A DNA stretch of 10,840 nt from Geobacter sp. (GTDB lineage Bacteria > Desulfobacterota > Desulfuromonadia > Geobacterales > Geobacteraceae): positions 2,501 through 13,340 of the forward strand of contig RPRC01000181.1 in NCBI GenBank assembly GCA_003857395.1, in the 5' to 3' direction. A program made the translations under genes and the position numbers. Under the pieces are notes generated by a model. It was not told the DNA's origin. It saw only the letters and a list, made by a program, of their open reading frames with translations, and made no database searches. Below, piece by piece: positions 1 to 6,030 of this stretch (positions within the stretch are counted from its first letter, which is position 1; each line of letters begins with the position of its first letter).

Positions 1-634
1 GAGCTTGTCCCCACTCACGCTGCAACTCACGCCCGACCAGAAGATTGAATTTCTGATCCGTCCCCCCAAGTTCAATGTCGGCCTTTAGGGCAACTGAGTC
101 ATAACCCTGAATCAAGGGATACAGGAATTCATGAATACTGATCGGTTGCTGATTTGCAAATCGATTATGAAAATCTTCTCGCTCAAGCATGCGGGCCACG
201 GTATATTTTGCCGCCAAGGCAATCAGGTCTGATGCCTGCAACGGCGACAACCATTCGGAATTAAAAACTACCTTGGTTTTTTCCGGATCCAGAACCTTGA
301 ACACCTGTTCTTTGTAGGTTTCGGCATTGCGAAGGACGTCGTCGCGGGTCAGAGCTTTTCTGGTTTCACTCTTTCCAGTCGGGTCTCCGATCATGCCGGT
401 AAAATCCCCAATCAGGAAATATACCTCATGACCCAGTTGCTGAAACTGTCGAAGCTTCTGCAGGAGAACGGTATGCCCGAAATGAAGATCTGGCGCAGTG
501 GGGTCAAAACCGGCCTTAACCCGAAGAGGTACCCCGGTTTTCTCCGACCTCTCAAGCTTTTCTACCAGTTCTTTTTCGAGCAGGATTTCAACCGCTCCTC
601 GACTGATTATTTCCAACTGCTCACTGACTGACAT
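1..634 (-). CDS. tyrS: Tyrosyl-tRNA synthetase, N-terminal part (3' end outside window)
   Basis: Class I aminoacyl-tRNA synthetase that activates tyrosine with ATP and charges tRNA-Tyr in the cytoplasm. The window holds the first 211 codons; the gene continues past base 1, so the KMSKS loop and the tRNA-binding C-terminus are not visible. The class I signature appears as HFGH at residues 51-54 (the HIGH position), after GFDPTAPDL. It is followed by the conserved [16 protein letters not shown] stretch and, near the window edge, by [19 protein letters not shown], which carries tyrosine-site residues. The pattern fits the second bacterial TyrRS subfamily (about 400 residues) rather than the E. 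coli type. The ATG at 634-632 is chosen because GAGGGAG lies 12 bases upstream (653-647), overlapping the stop codon of the preceding phosphoesterase gene. Only 17 bases separate the two genes, so they are probably co-transcribed. Confidence 0.96.
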   Translation of the reverse strand, partial: MSVSEQLEIISRGAVEILLEKELVEKLERSEKTGVPLRVKAGFDPTAPDLHFGHTVLLQKLRQFQQLGHEVYFLIGDFTGMIGDPTGKSETRKALTRDDVLRNAETYKEQVFKVLDPEKTKVVFNSEWLSPLQASDLIALAAKYTVARMLEREDFHNRFANQQPISIHEFLYPLIQGYDSVALKADIELGGTDQKFNLLVGRELQREWGQA

Positions 635-651
635 GACACCACAACACTCCC

Positions 652-1440
652 TCATCGGCAAGTAACCGATATCCGTTCAATACCGAGGGCCTTTCCCGAA
701 ATTTCATCAATCTCTATAGCAACACAGTTAATACGAAGATCTTTTTTGGCCACTTCAAATCTCACAGGCAATTGCGAGAGAAATTTCTCTACCGCCAACT
801 CTTTTCGTATGCCAATGACAGAATCAAAACTTCCCGTCATTCCAACATCGGTAATATAAGCGGTTCCGCCAGGCAGCAACCTCTCATCAGCCGTCTGGAC
901 ATGGGTATGGGTGCCGAGGACGGCGCTTACCCTTCCGTCCAGGTAAGTCCCTAACGCCATCTTTTCTGACGTAGCCTCCGCATGGAAGTCTACGAGAACA
1001 ACTGGAGTAATCTTTCTCAGTCGCTCTAGTTCTTTGTCAGCCGACCTGAAGGGACATTCCAGCGGATTCATAAAAACCCTTCCCTCAAGATTCAGAACTG
1101 CAATGCTAATCCCTGATGCTGTCTGAATTACAGCGCTTCCACGGCCAGGGGCTCCTGCAGGATAATTTGCCGGACGGATAAGCTTCTCTTCACGATTGAC
1201 ATAATCGAGCGAATCTTTTTTATCCCAAATATGGTTGCCGCTGGTGAGAAGGTGGACCCCGTAGCCAAAGAGTTCTTTTGCTGTCTCCTCGGTAATTCCG
1301 AAACCACCGGCTGCATTTTCACCATTCGCAATAACAGTGTCTATCGTATAACGGTCTACCAGGCGATGCAGTTCCTGCGAAACCGCCTGTCGACCGGGTC
1401 TACCAACAATATCGGCAATAAATAAAACTTTAACGGGCAT
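652..1440 (-). CDS. YmdB-family metallophosphoesterase (TIGR00282 family)
   Basis: A 262-residue cytoplasmic metallophosphoesterase of the YmdB/DR1281 family, at normal family length. The di-metal ligands are visible: D10 in [11 protein letters not shown]41 and N42 in [13 protein letters not shown]69 and H70 in [10 protein letters not shown]153 in VDFHAEAT, and H178 and H180 in [12 protein letters not shown]70 corresponds to the proposed catalytic histidine. The conserved [13 protein letters not shown] segment follows. B. subtilis YmdB hydrolyses 2',3'-cyclic nucleotides and affects biofilm and sporulation decisions; the substrate here is unknown. The ATG at 1440-1438 lies inside the last codons of rny, an 11-base overlap, with a modest GAGAG site about 9 bases upstream, so translation is probably coupled to RNase Y. 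The pairing with an RNase suggests a role in clearing RNA ends or 2',3'-cyclic products, but that is inference. Confidence 0.93.
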   Translation of the reverse strand: MPVKVLFIADIVGRPGRQAVSQELHRLVDRYTIDTVIANGENAAGGFGITEETAKELFGYGVHLLTSGNHIWDKKDSLDYVNREEKLIRPANYPAGAPGRGSAVIQTASGISIAVLNLEGRVFMNPLECPFRSADKELERLRKITPVVLVDFHAEATSEKMALGTYLDGRVSAVLGTHTHVQTADERLLPGGTAYITDVGMTGSFDSVIGIRKELAVEKFLSQLPVRFEVAKKDLRINCVAIEIDEISGKALGIERISVTCR

Positions 1441-2992
1441 ATTCTATTGCTCTCGTTTCCCGTATCACATTGACCTTTATCTGCCCTGGATAGGTCATCT
1501 CAGCCTCGATCTTCTTGGCAATGTCCTTGGCCAGGACTACCGCCCTTTCATCATTAACATCGTCGCTGGATACCATAACCCTGATTTCGCGGCCAGCCTG
1601 TATAGCGAAAGAACTCGTAACACCTCGGAATGAAGTGGCAATTTTCTCAAGATCGTCCAGACGCTTAACATACGTTTCCATCATCTCGCGTCGAGCCCCG
1701 GGCCTTGCCCCGGAAAGAGCATCTGCAGCCTGAACAAGAACAGCAAGCACAGATGAAGGCTTTTCGTCCTCATGATGTGCCATAAGGGCATGGACTATTT
1801 TGGGAGATTCTCCGTATTTTCTTGCCAATTCGGCACCAATTACTGCATGAGAACCCTCAACCTCGTGATCGACAGCCTTTCCGAGGTCGTGAAGAAGACC
1901 AGCCCGTTTGGCCTGCTTGACATTAACGCCCAGCTCCTCTGCCATAATTCCGCACAAAAATGCCACTTCCAGGGAATGCTGGTAGACATTTTGGCTGTAA
2001 GAGGTCCGGTACTTCAGGCGCCCGATCAGCTTCAAAATGTCAGGATGGATGCCGTACACGCCCAAATCGAAGGCCGCCTGCTCTCCTGCCTCTTTGATTG
2101 ACTGCTCAACTTCCTCGGTCGACTTCGCAACGACCTCTTCAATCCGTCCGGGGTGGATACGACCATCGGCTATCAGCTTCTCAAGTGATAGCTTGGCAAT
2201 TTCCCGGCGAATGGGGTTGAATCCCGAAAGAATCACGGCCTCAGGAGTGTCATCGATAATAAGATCGATACCGGTTGCCGCTTCCAGAGCGCGTATATTT
2301 CTGCCTTCGCGGCCAATGATACGACCTTTCATTTCATCGGAGGGAAGAGCAACGACGGAAACCGTCTTTTCCGCCACATACTCTCCGGCATATCTCTGGA
2401 TGGCAAGAGAAAGTATCTCTTTCGATTTTTTGTCAGCAGTCTCGCGCGCTTCCTCCTCGATAGCCTTGATCCGCTTGGCCGCATCCTGTTTTGCCTCATT
2501 CTCAAGGGTTTCCATGAGAACCTTTTTGGCCTCTTCGGAGGTTAGCCCGGAAATTCTCTCGAGGGTTTGCCTCTCTTCTTCGATCATCTGATTAAGCTTT
2601 TCTTCCTTCTGGGCAAATGCCTGATCTCGGGCATTGAAACTCTGTTCCTTCTTGAAAAACTCTGCATCCCGCTGGTCGAAAAGAAGCACCTTCTTATCGA
2701 GGTTCTCCTCCTTCTGCTGAATTCTTCTTTCAAGTGACTGCAGGTCACGACGCTTGTCTTTTGATTCCCGCTCAAACTCGGCCTTTGCCTGATAGACTGC
2801 ATCTTTTGCTTGTAACGAGGCTTCCTTCAGAATCGTTTCGGATTCGCGCCTCGCATCTTCAAGTATCCGCTCCGCCGAGTTTTCGGCCTTGGCCACCAGT
2901 GATCCGGAAAGTTTCTTCCGAAGGAAGTTCCCGACAAAAAAACCGACACCCAAAGCAACAAGTATTAATAATATGGCATATTGGAGTTCCAC
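1430..2992 (-). CDS. rny: Ribonuclease Y
   Basis: Membrane-anchored endoribonuclease that starts mRNA decay and processing. At 520 residues it matches the usual family length of about 510-530. Domains in order: an N-terminal transmembrane helix at residues 5-24 with basic residues just after it; a long, highly charged coiled coil at about 30-200, rich in E, K, Q and R; a KH RNA-binding domain with [10 protein letters not shown] at 223-232; and an HD phosphohydrolase domain with H339 and the H368-D369 pair in [11 protein letters not shown], then HHEDE near 406-410. The start is GTG (2992-2990); GGGAGG lies 8 bases upstream (3006-3001), which settles the choice. The gene sits 70 bases downstream of fau and overlaps the phosphoesterase gene by 11 bases. 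RNase Y is the main decay enzyme in Firmicutes, and is also found in many other groups, including deltaproteobacteria. Confidence 0.97.
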   Translation of the reverse strand: MELQYAILLILVALGVGFFVGNFLRKKLSGSLVAKAENSAERILEDARRESETILKEASLQAKDAVYQAKAEFERESKDKRRDLQSLERRIQQKEENLDKKVLLFDQRDAEFFKKEQSFNARDQAFAQKEEKLNQMIEEERQTLERISGLTSEEAKKVLMETLENEAKQDAAKRIKAIEEEARETADKKSKEILSLAIQRYAGEYVAEKTVSVVALPSDEMKGRIIGREGRNIRALEAATGIDLIIDDTPEAVILSGFNPIRREIAKLSLEKLIADGRIHPGRIEEVVAKSTEEVEQSIKEAGEQAAFDLGVYGIHPDILKLIGRLKYRTSYSQNVYQHSLEVAFLCGIMAEELGVNVKQAKRAGLLHDLGKAVDHEVEGSHAVIGAELARKYGESPKIVHALMAHHEDEKPSSVLAVLVQAADALSGARPGARREMMETYVKRLDDLEKIATSFRGVTSSFAIQAGREIRVMVSSDDVNDERAVVLAKDIAKKIEAEMTYPGQIKVNVIRETRAIEYAR

Positions 2993-3062
2993 TTATTTTT
3001 CCTCCCTTTCTATGTATAATTCCTACCCTTAGATATCGCAGGTGCCTTCCCAGGACTATTCC

Positions 3063-3671
3063 TTACGATTCAGAAAAAATATCAGAAGGGTACGAATTCG
3101 TTATTGAAGATGCCAAAGGGCAAACAACCCTCTTTTCAGTAATAATCAAATCCATTGTAACATCATGTGCTTCAAAAAGGATCTCATCAACTAACTGAAA
3201 ATCATAGCAAAGCCCGACAAGCTTGCCATGACCCTCAAGACGGTGAAGCGTCTTGTCATAATATCCTTTTCCGTACCCGATTCGGTGCCCCTTCAGATCA
3301 AAGGCAACTCCCGGCACAACAAGAACATCCGCTTCTTCAGGCGTAAAGACCGCCCCTGTCGCACAGGGTTCCATAATTCCGAAGGTCCCCTTTTTCAGGG
3401 CAGACGGGTCCTTCACTTCACAAAAAAACAGTTCATCACCAACGACAAAGGGGAAAGCGACCTTCTTGCCGGAATTCAGTGCACAACGCACAATTAATTC
3501 CGTATCAACCTCATGGTGAATCGGAGAGTATACGATAATACTCCGGGCACGCCTGAAGTTATCGGTGTCCAGAAAAGTTTTCTGGATATTCAGGCCGGCA
3601 GAACGCAACTCCTCAGGAGAAAGAGATTTGCGGTGCGCAAGCATACTGCGCCGGAGACTTCTCTTTGGCAT
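3063..3671 (-). CDS. fau: 5-formyltetrahydrofolate cyclo-ligase
   Basis: A 202-residue cytoplasmic enzyme that converts 5-formyltetrahydrofolate to 5,10-methenyltetrahydrofolate using ATP, returning this storage and inhibitory folate to the one-carbon pool. Family marks: a basic N-terminus (KRSLRRSMLAHRK, residues 3-15) that contributes to phosphate binding, FPFV at 73-76, VVPGVAFD at 118-125, and the strongly conserved GYGKGYYDK loop at 132-140 that binds ATP and substrate. The tail after about residue 185 is not conserved. The ATG at 3671-3669 has AGGAG 8 bases upstream (3684-3680). The gene follows the structured RNA candidate, the same arrangement as ssrS-ygfA(fau) in gammaproteobacteria, where both are made from one precursor. 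It may therefore share a transcript with that RNA. Confidence 0.94.
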   Translation of the reverse strand: MPKRSLRRSMLAHRKSLSPEELRSAGLNIQKTFLDTDNFRRARSIIVYSPIHHEVDTELIVRCALNSGKKVAFPFVVGDELFFCEVKDPSALKKGTFGIMEPCATGAVFTPEEADVLVVPGVAFDLKGHRIGYGKGYYDKTLHRLEGHGKLVGLCYDFQLVDEILFEAHDVTMDLIITEKRVVCPLASSITNSYPSDIFSES

Positions 3672-3780
3672 GCGTTCTGCTCCTACAGTACAACGAGTAA
3701 GGGTACCACTGGTGACGGCAACTAGACAGGGATAAAAGAAGGCGAGCTCTCAGGAGAAGAAAGAGAAGGGGATGGAGAAA

Positions 3781-3960
3781 ACGGGAAGCTAATGAAGTTA
3801 CAGCCGCTCGACCGGCAGATTCTCTTGTAAGAAAGTTGAGAAATTTAGCGACTTTGAACCTTTCAACTGAAAATCGTGAGAGGGTAACTTATCAGCAAAC
3901 AGTGCAGACTCTGCTTAACGGCAGGCCTGCCCCGTGGCAGTAGAAAATCTTCCAACCCGT
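3781..3960 (-). ncRNA. ssrS: Structured RNA, probable 6S RNA
   Basis: Called mainly on position. The spot between zapA and fau holds 6S RNA in gammaproteobacteria, all in one orientation as here. 6S RNA mimics an open promoter and sequesters sigma70 RNA polymerase. Visible structure on the minus strand: a long helix pairing 3896-3884 with 3801-3788, 13 pairs with one bulged C at 3794 and one G-U. Inside it CTCT (3882-3879) pairs with AGAG (3825-3822), then AGTTGA (3868-3863) with TCAACT (3839-3834). A small GCCG/CGGC hairpin (3816-3803) sits on the 3' side, as in the 6S central bubble. The ends ACGGG and CCCGT can pair, giving 180 nt, close to the usual size. The 5' third does not fold convincingly like E. 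coli 6S, so both identity and ends are uncertain. A possible promoter (TTGTTT 3997-3992, TTGAAT 3975-3970) would start near 3962. Confidence 0.5.
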
Positions 3961-3991
3961 AATCGGATCATTCAATCTATTTCTATATATT

Positions 3992-4012
3992 AAACAAATC
4001 TCCCTGAAGAGA
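3992..4012 (-). terminator. Weak hairpin plus T-rich run after zapA
   Basis: Ten bases downstream of the zapA stop codon, TCTCT can pair with GGAGA (five pairs including one G-T) around a short loop, followed by TTTGTTT. The stem is short and AT-rich outside its core, so it would at most attenuate transcription between zapA and the RNA locus. The T-rich part overlaps the possible -35 box of the RNA promoter. Confidence 0.25.
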
Positions 4013-4021
4013 CCATTCTTG

Positions 4022-4309
4022 CTATTCTTGCAGCACAGCTTCATCTATATGTTTAGTCAAACGCGAGATCTTTTCGCGCACGAAATGCTCCTGCAGCAAA
4101 CACTCCCGGGATTGCAGAAGAAAAGATTCTGCGATATTTAAAAGAGCCAACGTGGCAAGAATTTGGAAATCAGTGGTTTTCATCGAGGTCTGGACTTGAG
4201 CAATCGTATCATTTACATACGACTCAACTTCCCGCACATCTTCAGCTGACGCCGAGCTTCGAACCTGCACTTCTCTGCCAAACACCTTGACACGGTGCAA
4301 AGAGCTCAC
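4022..4309 (-). CDS. zapA: Cell division protein ZapA
   Basis: A 95-residue member of the ZapA family. These proteins bind FtsZ, bundle protofilaments and stabilise the Z-ring at midcell. The fold is recognisable: an N-terminal beta segment (HRVKVFGREVQVRSS, residues 5-19), a helix beginning AEDVREVESYVND (22-34), the conserved segment DFQILATLALLNIAES (47-62), then a C-terminal coiled coil (about 63-93) that drives dimer and tetramer formation. Length is typical for short ZapA proteins. The start is GTG (4309-4307), supported by AAGGAG 9 bases upstream (4324-4319), which lies inside the end of the preceding zapB-like gene. The two genes are separated by 4 bases and are almost certainly translated together. 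The gene sits upstream of the 6S candidate and fau, as in gammaproteobacteria. Confidence 0.9.
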   Translation of the reverse strand: MSSLHRVKVFGREVQVRSSASAEDVREVESYVNDTIAQVQTSMKTTDFQILATLALLNIAESFLLQSRECLLQEHFVREKISRLTKHIDEAVLQE

Positions 4310-4313
4310 AGGA

Positions 4314-4490
4314 CTAAACTCCTTCCATCTTCTTCAGTATGGCGTCAATCCGAGATTTGAAAACATCCCTCTCTGCCAGGAGCCTCTGATTTTCCTCTTT
4401 GAGAAGGGCATTCTCCTGCTTCATTGAGGAAAATTCCTTCAGTAGGATTTCTATCTTGCCCTCGAGGGCATCAAAAAGTTCTGCATCCAT
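4314..4490 (-). CDS. zapB: Short coiled-coil protein, ZapB-like
   Basis: A 58-residue protein starting MDAELFDALEGKIEILLKEF and ending AILKKMEGV. It is predicted to be almost wholly one alpha-helical coiled coil with heptad-spaced leucines and isoleucines, many charged residues and no proline. ZapB is a small coiled-coil protein that joins the Z-ring through ZapA; an ORF of this type directly upstream of zapA supports the same role. Direct sequence identity to E. coli ZapB is weak, as expected for a coiled coil, so the name rests on length, helical nature and neighbour. The ATG at 4490-4488 has AAGGA 6 bases upstream. A sigma70-type promoter (4542-4514) precedes it with a leader of roughly 18 bases, so this gene probably heads its own transcript. 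Confidence 0.75.
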   Translation of the reverse strand: MDAELFDALEGKIEILLKEFSSMKQENALLKEENQRLLAERDVFKSRIDAILKKMEGV

Positions 4491-4513
4491 AAAACATCCT
4501 TAATGTGGCAGGC

Positions 4514-4542
4514 ATAGTAGTGTATTAGCGGCCAAAAGTCAA
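4514..4542 (-). promoter_or_regulatory. Sigma70-type promoter for zapB-zapA
   Basis: TTGACT (4542-4537) and TACTAT (4519-4514) are separated by exactly 17 bases, in the 60-base gap between ftsY and the zapB-like gene. The -35 box matches five of six consensus bases and the -10 box four of six. Transcription would begin near 4508-4507, just ahead of the AAGGA ribosome site. It may also feed the downstream RNA and fau by read-through. Confidence 0.7.
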
Positions 4543-4550
4543 GATTATTA

Positions 4551-5570
4551 TCAGAAAAGGGCTTGCACAAACTGTTCCGGATCGAATTCCCGCAGATCCT
4601 CAATTCCTTCACCTATACCAATATACCTGACCGGTATTTTGAACTCGCTGCAAATTGCAACAATGATCCCACCCTTGGCAGTCCCGTCAAGTTTCGTCAG
4701 GGCAATACCGGTGACATCAGCTGCTTCTTTGAAGATTTTTGCCTGGGACATGGCATTCTGCCCGGTAGCGGCATCGAGGACGAGCAAAGTTTCATGGGGG
4801 CCTCCCGGGATTTCCCGGCCAACAACACGGCGGATCTTCTTCAGTTCTTCCATGAGGTTTACCTTGGTATGCAGCCGGCCCGCGGTATCGACAATCAGAA
4901 TATCTGCCCGGCGGGCAACAGCAGCCTTGCATCCATCAAAGACAACGGCAGCCGGATCGGCGCCATGTTTATGTCGAATCACTTCAACACCGACCCTCTG
5001 TCCCCATATTTCCAGTTGCTCGACCGCTGCGGCACGGAACGTATCCGCGGCAACCAGCAGAACCTTCTTTCCTTCAGAAGTAAACTTACTGGCAAGCTTT
5101 CCGATTGTGGTAGTTTTACCCACCCCATTGACCCCGATCACCATGACTACAAACGGTGAAACGCTGTCCGTATCCAGGGTCGAGGTGGTAGCTTCCAAGC
5201 GCACAAGCATCTCTTCCTTCAAGGCAGCCTTTAATGCTTCCCCGTCCTGCAGCTCGTTTCTTTTTAGTCGCTGCTCCAGCGACCTGACAAGGTCTACGGT
5301 CGTAGCGAGGCCTATATCAGCCGTAATAAGGATCTCCTCCAACTCTTCAAGAGTTTCAGCATCAACCTTTTTCTTGCCAAGCAGCAATGTATCAATTCGC
5401 CCGACCAGGCTTTCATGAGTTTTGCTCAGCCCCTTCTTGAGCCTTTCAAAAAATCCCGGTTTTGCTGGTGCCTCTTGGTAATCGGTAAATCCATCAGCAG
5501 GAGGGGGAGGACTAGTTCCGGTAAACTTATCAACAAAGCTCTTGAAAAAACCTTTTTTCTCTTCCGACAT
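4551..5570 (-). CDS. ftsY: Signal recognition particle receptor FtsY
   Basis: A 339-residue SRP GTPase that docks ribosome-SRP complexes at the membrane and hands them to SecYEG. The N-terminal part carries two similar basic amphipathic segments, KKGFFKSFVDKF (5-16) and KPGFFERLKKGLSK (37-50), joined by a short proline-rich linker; the large acidic A domain of E. coli FtsY is almost absent. The N domain four-helix bundle spans about 50-135. The G domain shows all motifs: G1 GVNGVGKTTT (146-155), DTFRAAAVEQLE (176-187), DTAGR (228-232), TKLDGTAKGG (292-301) and GIGEGIEDL (318-326). The ATG at 5570-5568 directly touches the stop codon of the roadblock gene, and AAGGAG sits 9 bases upstream (5585-5580) inside that gene, so the two are translationally coupled. 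Confidence 0.98.
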   Translation of the reverse strand: MSEEKKGFFKSFVDKFTGTSPPPPADGFTDYQEAPAKPGFFERLKKGLSKTHESLVGRIDTLLLGKKKVDAETLEELEEILITADIGLATTVDLVRSLEQRLKRNELQDGEALKAALKEEMLVRLEATTSTLDTDSVSPFVVMVIGVNGVGKTTTIGKLASKFTSEGKKVLLVAADTFRAAAVEQLEIWGQRVGVEVIRHKHGADPAAVVFDGCKAAVARRADILIVDTAGRLHTKVNLMEELKKIRRVVGREIPGGPHETLLVLDAATGQNAMSQAKIFKEAADVTGIALTKLDGTAKGGIIVAICSEFKIPVRYIGIGEGIEDLREFDPEQFVQALF

Positions 5571-5933
5571 CTAATAAATCTCCTTTTCCAGAAGCTTTAT
5601 AGCCCGCTCCACACTCATAAGGGCTCGACCAACAAGAGCATTCCTCTCCAGGGTCGTCACCAGAGTGTAATCATTACCAATGGCTCCAAGAATCGCATGC
5701 AGTTGATCGGTGGTAATAACAGTATTGCTGACTGTCTGTGAGGGAACCCTTTGACGGATCTCCCGGATACGGTTAAAAATAATATTCTGATGGGCACCGA
5801 AGATCTTGATATCGAATTCATTGGCAGCAGGGGAATATAAATCCACTGCTTCACCTTCCCAATCGATCAGGATTGCCCCGGTAGCACCAGCCGTTGACTG
5901 AACCAAGTCTTGTAGAATTGATTTAAAGGGCAC
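5571..5933 (-). CDS. Roadblock/LC7-domain protein (MglB-like)
   Basis: A 120-residue stand-alone roadblock/LC7 domain. These domains form dimers that bind small Ras-like GTPases; MglB in Myxococcus is the GTPase-activating partner of the polarity switch MglA. The typical pattern is present: an N-terminal helix (FKSILQDLVQSTAG, residues 3-16), then the strand GAILIDWEGEAVD (19-31), a long central helix with NIIFNRIREIRQRV, a second strand set around LHAILGAIGNDYTLVTTL, and a C-terminal helix ending LLEKEIY. No signal peptide or membrane segment is seen. The start is GTG (5933-5931) with AAGGAG 5 bases upstream. It lies 97 bases after smc and abuts ftsY with no spacer. No GTPase of the MglA type is in the window. 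FtsY is itself a GTPase, but SRP GTPases are not known roadblock partners, so its function here is open. Confidence 0.82.
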   Translation of the reverse strand: MPFKSILQDLVQSTAGATGAILIDWEGEAVDLYSPAANEFDIKIFGAHQNIIFNRIREIRQRVPSQTVSNTVITTDQLHAILGAIGNDYTLVTTLERNALVGRALMSVERAIKLLEKEIY

Positions 5934-6030
5934 ATATTCTCCTTAGCAGGCTATTAAAAATGTCTTCTGGAAGCCCCGGTACTCCGTACAAAACAACGGG
6001 CTTTTCCCCACTGCAATCGTACGCCGGCAT

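Larger units (their letters stand above)
3672..4021 (-). other. 350-base gene-free stretch between zapA and fau
   Basis: No credible coding region is visible on either strand here; an open frame overlapping its lower end on the plus strand is only a shadow of fau. In transcription order the stretch holds a weak hairpin after zapA (4012-3992), a possible promoter, a foldable RNA (about 3960-3781), an almost pure pyrimidine tract (3780-3752) and the leader of fau. Confidence 0.8.

Noticed and set aside
4639..5418. Plus-strand open frame opposite ftsY, rich in serine and arginine
   Set aside because: A shadow of the FtsY codons; the serine- and arginine-rich low-complexity product is typical of reverse-frame artefacts.
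5971..6003. Imperfect hairpin between smc and the roadblock gene (AAGCCC with GGGCTT)
   Set aside because: The loop is long and no T run follows it on the minus strand, so it does not make a convincing terminator; smc, roadblock and ftsY are more likely one transcript.
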